11,038 nucleotides of DNA, taken from assembly GCA_022793555.1 (NCBI GenBank), contig JAAWDB010000150.1, forward strand, positions 1 to 11,038, given 5' to 3'. Shown in pieces: positions 6,444 to 11,038 of the stretch (its first letter is position 1; every line of letters begins with the position of its first letter). The translations under genes were made by a program, and so were the position numbers. Under the pieces are notes generated by a model. That model was not told where the DNA came from. It made no database searches and worked only from the letters and a program-made list of their open reading frames with translations. The stretch comes from Bacilli bacterium. GTDB taxonomy: Bacteria; Bacillota_I; Bacilli_A; RF39; UBA660.

Positions 6444-7107
6444 CTTCTCTATTTGTTAAAATCATAATTAAACGTAGTAGTTCTAAAGCACTACTTAAGA
6501 CCCCAGCAAGATATGTACTAGCGGCTGCTCTAAGCATGTTTTTTACGCCCTGTTGTTCATTTATATCGGCCATTTTTAGGTTATCTAGTTCTTTTTTAGC
6601 CCTGGAACTTGCATCAATTTCTACGGGAAGAGTCACGATTTGAAAGAGTAATCCACTTCCTACACAAGCAATTCCTAACCAGATTAAATTTAGTGATTCT
6701 AGTAAAAGTCCTAGAGCAATAATGGCATAAGAAAGGCCAGTTGCAATATTAACAACGGGAAAAAGAAAACTACGAAAACGCATGTAAGCGTAACCTTCTT
6801 TATCTTGAATGGCATGACCACATTCATGGGCAGCAACTGCCATCGCAGCGATGGTATCTCCATGGTAGATATCACTTGATAAGCGAATGACTTTTTTGTT
6901 TGGGTCATAATGATCGGTTAAATTTCCTTTTGTTTCAACAATGTACATATCTTTTAAATCATGTTTATCTAAAATTTTCCTTGCTACATCATATCCCGTT
7001 AATTTTTGCTTGTTTGTGACTTGTTTGTATTTGCTGTAATTTAGGGATACAGCCATTTGAGCTAGCGCTGGAATTATTAAAATTAATAAAAAGATTATAG
7101 CGTTCAA
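6436..7107 (-). CDS. YugP-type membrane zinc metallopeptidase
   Basis: This belongs to the family of integral-membrane zinc peptidases typified by Bacillus YugP; substrates are not known. The 223 residues include the zinc motif HECGH (94-98) in MAVAAHECGHAIQ, and VEIDAS (162-167), where E163 is the probable third ligand. Hydrophobic segments lie near 3-20, 113-135, 139-160 and 198-217, placing it in the cytoplasmic membrane. Length is normal. The start is TTG (7105-7107), because no ATG lies in frame near the N-terminus and AGGA (7116-7119) is 8 bases upstream. It begins 10 bases after the cysS stop, with its ribosome binding site overlapping that stop, so it is translated from the cysS message. 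Its terminator follows directly. Confidence 0.93.
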   Translation of the reverse strand: MNAIIFLLILIIPALAQMAVSLNYSKYKQVTNKQKLTGYDVARKILDKHDLKDMYIVETKGNLTDHYDPNKKVIRLSSDIYHGDTIAAMAVAAHECGHAIQDKEGYAYMRFRSFLFPVVNIATGLSYAIIALGLLLESLNLIWLGIACVGSGLLFQIVTLPVEIDASSRAKKELDNLKMADINEQQGVKNMLRAAASTYLAGVLSSALELLRLIMILTNREER

Positions 7108-7115
7108 TATATCAA

Positions 7116-7119
7116 TCCT
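7116..7119 (-). promoter_or_regulatory. Ribosome binding site that supports the TTG start
   Basis: AGGA on the minus strand overlaps the TAG stop of cysS (7118-7120) and stands 8 bases before TTG. Together with the hydrophobic N-terminus read from that codon, it fixes the start of the metallopeptidase. Confidence 0.6.
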
Positions 7120-8506
7120 ACTTTATTATATATGTGGTTTTTTCACGTGTATCTTGTATATAAATTCCTTCACGTTCTAGAGATTCACGAATTTGATCGG
7201 CCAATTCGTAATTTTTCTCTAATTTGGCACGTTTACGTTCGGCAATTTTTTCTTCAATGTAAGCTACTTTTTCCGCACTTAATTTTTCTTCTTTGGTTAA
7301 ATCAAGGGATAAAACTTGATCCCAAGATTTTAGTAGCTCTAATTTGGTAAAATCATTGGTATCACTTTTTAATAAATCATAAATTAGCGTAATGGTATTT
7401 GCAGTATTTAAGTCATTACTTAAATGTTTCTTAAATTCTTGATCATACTCATCGTATTTTTTTTGATCTAGGCTTCCCTTTGGTTCAATACTTTGAACTT
7501 TTGCTTTTAACTTTTGGTAATTTTGAGCGGCATTATCTAGATTTTCATAACTAAATACTAATTGACGACGATAATGAGAATTTAAGCACATAAATCGAAA
7601 AGCTAAAGGGTCATAACCTTTTTCTTTTAATAGGGAAACGGTTAAGGTAGCACCTTTACTTTTACTCATCTTTCCTGTTTCGTCCATTAAATGTTCGTTA
7701 TGAAACCAATAATTACACCATTTGTGTCCTAGAAATGATTCACTTTGGGCGATCTCATTAGTGTGATGTGGAAATATGTTATCAACACCTCCACCATGAA
7801 TATCTAAGTATTCTCCACAGTAGTGTAAGCTAATTCCTGAGCATTCAATATGCCACCCTGGGTAACCTATCCCCCATGGACTTTCCCATTTTAATTCTTG
7901 GCTTTCAAATTTTGATTTGGTAAACCATAGAACAAAATCAGCTTGATTTTTTTTACTTGCATCAAAGTCTACTCCATCTCGGGCCCCAATTACCATCTCA
8001 TCTTCTTTATGATTGGTTAATTGGTAGTAGTCTTTCAACTTTGAGGTATCAAAATAAACGTTTCCTCCTGCTATGTAAGCATAGTCCGTAGCGAGCAATT
8101 TCTCAATAATTTTAAAGTAATCATCAATGTGCTTTGTAGCTGGTGCTATAATATCTGGAACACGGTTATTTAATAATTTAAAATCTTTCATAAATTGTTC
8201 GGTGTAAAATTCCGCGATTTCCAAAACGGTTTTATGTTGTTTTTGAGCACTTTTGACCATTTTGTCTTCTCCTGAGTCTGAGTCACTAGTTAAATGACCG
8301 ACATCAGTAATATTCATCACTCTTAAAACATCATATCCTAGGTAACGTAAGGTTTTATCTAATATGTCATGACCAATATAATTACGCATATTGCCAATGT
8401 GTTGGTCATGATAAACCGTTGGTCCACAGGTATAAAACTTTACTTTTCCTTCTTCTCTTGGAATGAATTCTTCGATAGTTCTGGTTAAAGTATTATATAT
8501 TTTCAT
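7118..8506 (-). CDS. cysS: Cysteinyl-tRNA synthetase
   Basis: This class I synthetase charges tRNA-Cys with cysteine in the cytoplasm. The 462-residue protein has all key sites. The zinc ligands are C27 (FYTCGPTVY), C222 (HIECSG), H247 and E251 (HHTNEIAQSE); they sit at the spacing seen in E. coli CysS. HIGN (36-39) is the first nucleotide-binding signature and KMSKS (279-283) is the second. The loop after NITDVGHLT carries a short acidic SDSDSGED stretch (74-81), a variant I recall from some anaerobic Firmicutes. The C-terminal part is the helical anticodon-binding domain, ending near the usual length. The ATG follows AGGAAAG (8512-8518). It leads a two-gene unit with the YugP-type peptidase and lies downstream of clpC, an order found in expanded form in Bacillus. 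Confidence 0.97.
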   Translation of the reverse strand: MKIYNTLTRTIEEFIPREEGKVKFYTCGPTVYHDQHIGNMRNYIGHDILDKTLRYLGYDVLRVMNITDVGHLTSDSDSGEDKMVKSAQKQHKTVLEIAEFYTEQFMKDFKLLNNRVPDIIAPATKHIDDYFKIIEKLLATDYAYIAGGNVYFDTSKLKDYYQLTNHKEDEMVIGARDGVDFDASKKNQADFVLWFTKSKFESQELKWESPWGIGYPGWHIECSGISLHYCGEYLDIHGGGVDNIFPHHTNEIAQSESFLGHKWCNYWFHNEHLMDETGKMSKSKGATLTVSLLKEKGYDPLAFRFMCLNSHYRRQLVFSYENLDNAAQNYQKLKAKVQSIEPKGSLDQKKYDEYDQEFKKHLSNDLNTANTITLIYDLLKSDTNDFTKLELLKSWDQVLSLDLTKEEKLSAEKVAYIEEKIAERKRAKLEKNYELADQIRESLEREGIYIQDTREKTTYIIK

Positions 8507-8566
8507 TTTATCTTTCCTTTTCTAGTTTATTCTATTCGATCGGATCATTAAAAATTTAATAACAGG

Positions 8567-8599
8567 AAAAAAAGTGTAATGATTGTTACATAAACAATC
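8567..8599 (-). promoter_or_regulatory. cysS leader with two alternative hairpins
   Basis: From the predicted cysS start point the message first forms GATTGTT-5-AACAATC (8593-8599 with 8581-8587, perfect 7 pairs). Its 3' half overlaps a second possible hairpin, TGTAA-6-TTACA (8586-8590 with 8575-8579), followed by C and T7 (8567-8573). The two cannot coexist, which is the logic of an attenuator, but the second stem is only five AT-rich pairs. This may be a simple 5' stabilising hairpin. Confidence 0.3.
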
Positions 8600-8606
8600 T
8601 ATCATT

Positions 8607-8615
8607 ATTTTAGCA
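8607..8615 (-). promoter_or_regulatory. Extended -10 promoter of cysS
   Basis: TGCTAAAAT on the minus strand (hexamer 8607-8612) matches the extended -10 used by neighbouring genes. No good -35 is present. It gives a leader of about 95 bases before cysS. Confidence 0.5.
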
Positions 8616-8625
8616 TAAATTTGGC

Positions 8626-8660
8626 AAAAGAAAAATAACCACCCTAATGATCGTTATTTT
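8626..8660 (-). terminator. Terminator closing the small transcript upstream of cysS
   Basis: AAAATAAC pairs perfectly with GTTATTTT (arms 8653-8660 and 8632-8639) around a 13-base loop, followed on the minus strand by the T-rich run TTTTTCTTTT. The stem is AT-rich and hence moderate. It ends the unit that starts near 8751, and the loop contains AGGGTGG. Confidence 0.55.
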
Positions 8661-8752
8661 CTTTTTTCATCTTACTTTGACTAAGACGTTTTAATATTGG
8701 TTTTCTTTGTAATGCAAAAATTATCTTGTGCACAATTTTTATATACACTACA
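8626..8752 (-). ncRNA. Candidate small RNA between clpC and cysS
   Basis: A promoter (8758-8786) and a terminator (8626-8660) bracket about 125 bases without a convincing gene. The predicted start falls on a structured hairpin: TGTAGTG (8746-8752) pairs with CATTACA (8708-8714) with one G-U pair, then AAAAATT (8734-8740) pairs with AATTTTT (8716-8722), loop 8723-8733. A single-stranded linker with a weak CTTA/TAAG hairpin (8671-8685) leads to the terminator. This is the build of a trans-acting small RNA. Alternatives are a small peptide gene (GTG at 8731-8733 to TAG at 8644-8646, 29 residues, no ribosome binding site, start buried in the hairpin) or a degenerate leader for cysS. I know no family that matches. 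Confidence 0.42.
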
Positions 8753-8757
8753 TTAGT

Positions 8758-8786
8758 ATTTTATCATTAATGAATTCTTAGTTCAA
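8758..8786 (-). promoter_or_regulatory. Strong promoter directly downstream of clpC
   Basis: On the minus strand TTGAAC (8781-8786) and TAAAAT (8758-8763) are spaced exactly 17 bases apart, with TGA before the -10 giving the TGn extension. It is among the best promoter matches in the window, yet no open reading frame with a ribosome binding site follows it. Confidence 0.65.
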
Positions 8787-8793
8787 TCCTAAA

Positions 8794-10932
8794 TTAATTG
8801 GTCTGAAAGTCTTTATCTAAACGATTTACCATTAAAGAAAGATTTCTTAGTCCATATTGTTCATAATCCGATTCTTGTAATATCTTTTCTATTTGCTCAG
8901 AAGTTTTCTTTTGACGTTTCATAAATTCGAGAGCGATTTCTTTGGTAATTTTTTGATAATTGATAATGGCATCGAACCTTCCTAAAAATTCTTTGGATAA
9001 AGTTTCTTCCAGCTCTTTGTTATCTCGTTTGGCAAAACCGACGCAATCTTTTTGTTCTAGGTTCGAAGTCATAAAAATGATCGATTTATCAAAATAGATT
9101 TTTTCCCCCATCGAATCGGTAATAAAGCCTTCATCTAATATTTGAAGGAATAAGTTCCAAACACGACTTCCCGCTTTTTCTAATTCATCAACGAGGATAA
9201 TGCGATAAGGATTTTCTTTTAGTTTTTGAAATAAGTATGGTTCGCCATAGCCCACATATCCACCTGGAGTACCAATAAGTTTGTGGATTGAGGTATCGAG
9301 TGAGAATTCACTCATATCTAAACGAATTAAATTGTTTTTTTGATTGAAAGCCTTGGATATTTGTTTTACGGTCTCGGTCTTTCCTACCCCCGTTGGTCCT
9401 AAAAGGAGAAAAGAAAGAGGACGTTTGGGCGATCTTTTTTTCCCTAATGTTGCCATGATTTTTGTTAATGCCTCATCTTGACCAATTATCGTTTTTCTTA
9501 ACTGAGTTTCTATTTTTGCTAGACGTTCTTCTTTGGATTCTAATAAAGGAATGCCTGTTTTTTGTTCAATGACTTCCATAATATCTTTGGTTTCGATTTT
9601 GGTTGTTAAGCGTTTTTTGGATGGACTGGCATTTTTTAAACGATTTTCTTCTTTGGTTAATAAAAGTGCTTCTTCAAAGTTACCTTCCCGAATCAGTTGT
9701 TCTTTCTTTGGTATTAATTTTTGTAATTTTTTTTCAGGATTATTCGTCTTTTTTTCTTTTTTTGTTTTTACTCTGGCACAAACAGAGTCTAGGAGTTCTA
9801 AAGACTTATCAGGATTTTGAGCACTAAATAAGTAATCATTTCCTAGTTTTAGAATATCGTCAATATTTTGTGTGCTAATTTTTACTCGGTGATGATTTTC
9901 ATATTCCTTTTTGACTTTCAGCAAGATTTCTTTCGTTTGTTCAAGGGTTGGTTCTTCTAGATGAATAATTTCGAAACGACGATTTAGGGCTTTATCTTTT
10001 TCAATAAATTTGTAGTATTCTTCGGTGGTTGTCGCTCCAATACATTTTAGTTCTCCTCTTGCTAAGTAGGGTTTTAAAATGTCACTCGCATTAATGGCGC
10101 CTTCGGCTCCTCCCGCATTTACCATGGAATGAATTTCATCAATAAATAATATAATGTGCTTATTCTCAATAATTTCGCGAATTAGTTTGGTTAAACGTTC
10201 TTCGAATTCTCCTCGATATTTGGTACCTGCCACTAAAGAACCCATTTCTAACATAATAACTTCCATGTTTTCTAAACTTTCTGGGACTTCATTTCTTCCG
10301 ATGCGACGAACCAGTTCTTCTACTAAAGCAGTTTTGCCAACACCTGCTTTTCCTACTAAAAGGGGATTATTTTTCTTTTTACGTAGTAAGGTTTCTATCA
10401 TACTATCTAATTCTTTTTCTCTTCCGACAACGACTTCTTCTTTATTTACGACATCATTTAACACAACTCCTATTTTATAAATTTCAAGGTTATCTCGTTC
10501 TTTTTTAGAAGATTTCTTTTTCTTTAGAGAATCATATAAATCATCGATGTCAATATTCATACTAATCATAATACGAATGGCAATTCCCTCACCTTCTTCT
10601 AGCATGGCTAAGAGTAAGTGACGAGTGGTTACATGACCATTATTATTTTCTTCGGCATCTTCTAAGGCAATTTCTAAAATACGTTTTAGTAAGGGTGTAT
10701 ATAAAATAAGTTCTTGAACTTTTGATGATGAACCCATAATATCTAATAATTCTTGTCTAAATTTGGCATAGGTTAATCCGACATTTTTTAGTTTCTTAGC
10801 CACTTCTTTATCTTGTTTTAAAATGGCTAAGAGTAAATGCTCGCTGCCAACATAGGGATGACGTAATTCTACGCGCTCTTGCTCGGCAATTTCTAGTAAT
10901 TCTGCTACTTCAAATCCAAAATTGTGAAACAT
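8794..10932 (-). CDS. clpC: ClpC-type AAA+ unfoldase, short form
   Basis: ClpC unfolds damaged or tagged proteins and feeds them to the ClpP protease. The 712 residues contain two Clp N-repeats (1-65, 78-140). The first AAA+ module has GKAGVGKT (194-201), pore KYRG (238-241), Walker B ILFIDE (261-266) and Arg fingers R318/R319. A ClpC-type middle coiled coil (395-440) follows. The second module has GPTGVGKT (512-519), pore GYVGY (558-562), Walker B LVDE (580-583) and R652. VGF (631-633) sits where Bacillus ClpC has its ClpP-binding VGF. Typical ClpC is about 810 residues. This one loses residues in the second module and stops soon after the sensor-2 motif GLRNL (694-698). I see no frameshift. 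The start follows AGGAGG (10940-10945). The usual ctsR-mcsA-mcsB partners are not directly upstream, since a terminator separates clpC from the preceding gene. Confidence 0.94.
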   Translation of the reverse strand: MFHNFGFEVAELLEIAEQERVELRHPYVGSEHLLLAILKQDKEVAKKLKNVGLTYAKFRQELLDIMGSSSKVQELILYTPLLKRILEIALEDAEENNNGHVTTRHLLLAMLEEGEGIAIRIMISMNIDIDDLYDSLKKKKSSKKERDNLEIYKIGVVLNDVVNKEEVVVGREKELDSMIETLLRKKKNNPLLVGKAGVGKTALVEELVRRIGRNEVPESLENMEVIMLEMGSLVAGTKYRGEFEERLTKLIREIIENKHIILFIDEIHSMVNAGGAEGAINASDILKPYLARGELKCIGATTTEEYYKFIEKDKALNRRFEIIHLEEPTLEQTKEILLKVKKEYENHHRVKISTQNIDDILKLGNDYLFSAQNPDKSLELLDSVCARVKTKKEKKTNNPEKKLQKLIPKKEQLIREGNFEEALLLTKEENRLKNASPSKKRLTTKIETKDIMEVIEQKTGIPLLESKEERLAKIETQLRKTIIGQDEALTKIMATLGKKRSPKRPLSFLLLGPTGVGKTETVKQISKAFNQKNNLIRLDMSEFSLDTSIHKLIGTPGGYVGYGEPYLFQKLKENPYRIILVDELEKAGSRVWNLFLQILDEGFITDSMGEKIYFDKSIIFMTSNLEQKDCVGFAKRDNKELEETLSKEFLGRFDAIINYQKITKEIALEFMKRQKKTSEQIEKILQESDYEQYGLRNLSLMVNRLDKDFQTN

Positions 10933-10955
10933 ATAAAATCCTCCTAACAGATTCT

Positions 10956-11015
10956 ATGTAGATTATGAGAATGTAGAAGATTTTTTATGCAGGAAAAAAT
11001 GTCTTTTTTCGTCAA
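10956..11015 (-). promoter_or_regulatory. clpC upstream control region (weak promoter match, direct repeats)
   Basis: On the minus strand TTGACG (11010-11015) is a good -35, but the best -10 near it, CATAAA (10984-10989), is 20 bases away, which is too long for an unregulated promoter. CATAAT lies further down without a -35. Between promoter and gene ATGTAGA is repeated at 10956-10962 and 10971-10977 (plus-strand reading, 15-base period). TTTGACG overlaps the -35 and resembles one half of a CtsR site, but the second half is poor. Confidence 0.3.
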
Positions 11016-11038
11016 AAAAAAAGATTACTTTTGTAATC
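11014..11038 (-). terminator. Terminator of an upstream gene outside the window
   Basis: GATTAC-AAAA-GTAATC is a perfect 6-pair stem (11033-11038 with 11023-11028), followed on the minus strand by T9 (11014-11022). It must end a minus-strand gene beyond the right edge, and it shows that clpC is not co-transcribed with that gene. Confidence 0.8.

Noticed and set aside
8547..8560. ATTAAA-AA-TTTAAT palindrome in the cysS leader as an operator
   Set aside because: Pure A/T palindromes of this size are expected by chance in DNA this AT-rich, and the two-base loop argues against an RNA hairpin.
8632..8660. T-box leader for cysS, suggested by AGGGTGG before a terminator hairpin upstream of a synthetase gene
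   Set aside because: The conserved continuation NACCGCG is missing, the stem I signatures are absent, and TGGT would pair with a discriminator A, whereas tRNA-Cys carries U.
9533..9827. Two overlapping plus-strand reading frames opposite the ClpC middle domain
   Set aside because: They are explained by the Lys/Glu-rich codons of clpC read in reverse; no start signals and no recognisable domains.
11001..11016. CtsR operator upstream of clpC
   Set aside because: Only one GTCAAA half-site is good; the second half, ten bases away, matches the consensus only in GAC.

Overview
The window is very AT-rich (roughly 30% G+C by eye), uses the standard code with TGG for Trp, and has strong AGGAGG-type ribosome binding sites and TGnTATAAT extended -10 promoters. 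These traits point to a low-GC Firmicute. Rubrerythrin suggests an anaerobic or oxygen-sensitive life. MurE carries a DNPR motif, which suggests a meso-diaminopimelate cell wall. The compact genes, the short ClpC and the clpC-cysS neighbourhood would fit an Erysipelotrichia or RF39-type gut Bacillus, but the lineage is inference.

Left part (1-2477): an unassigned region that can fold into a long rod-shaped RNA (2-147) lies beyond the 3' end of a rubrerythrin gene on the minus strand. Divergent from rubrerythrin is a plus-strand gene for a 280-residue orphan with the core landmarks of a protein-kinase-like fold. Guanylate kinase (gmk) follows from its own promoter. A bidirectional terminator separates gmk from the convergent murE.

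Middle part (2462-6398, minus strand): murE has its own promoter. Upstream of it is a two-gene unit in which a 730-residue coiled-coil protein of unknown function is translationally coupled (TAATG) to an 81-residue DUF1292-like protein.

Right part (6414-11038, minus strand): clpC, a short non-coding interval, cysS and a YugP-type membrane zinc metallopeptidase. In Bacillus relatives clpC and cysS sit in one conserved neighbourhood, and here they are almost adjacent. The 287-base gap between them holds a complete promoter-to-terminator unit of about 125 bases, which is a good small-RNA candidate, followed by the cysS promoter and a leader with alternative hairpins. The right edge carries the terminator of a gene lying outside the window.

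The core genes cover oxidative-stress defence, nucleotide supply, wall synthesis, protein quality control and translation. The best places to look for undescribed biology are the kinase-like orphan, the coiled-coil/DUF1292-like pair and the two candidate RNAs. I see no mobile element, CRISPR array, tRNA or rRNA.
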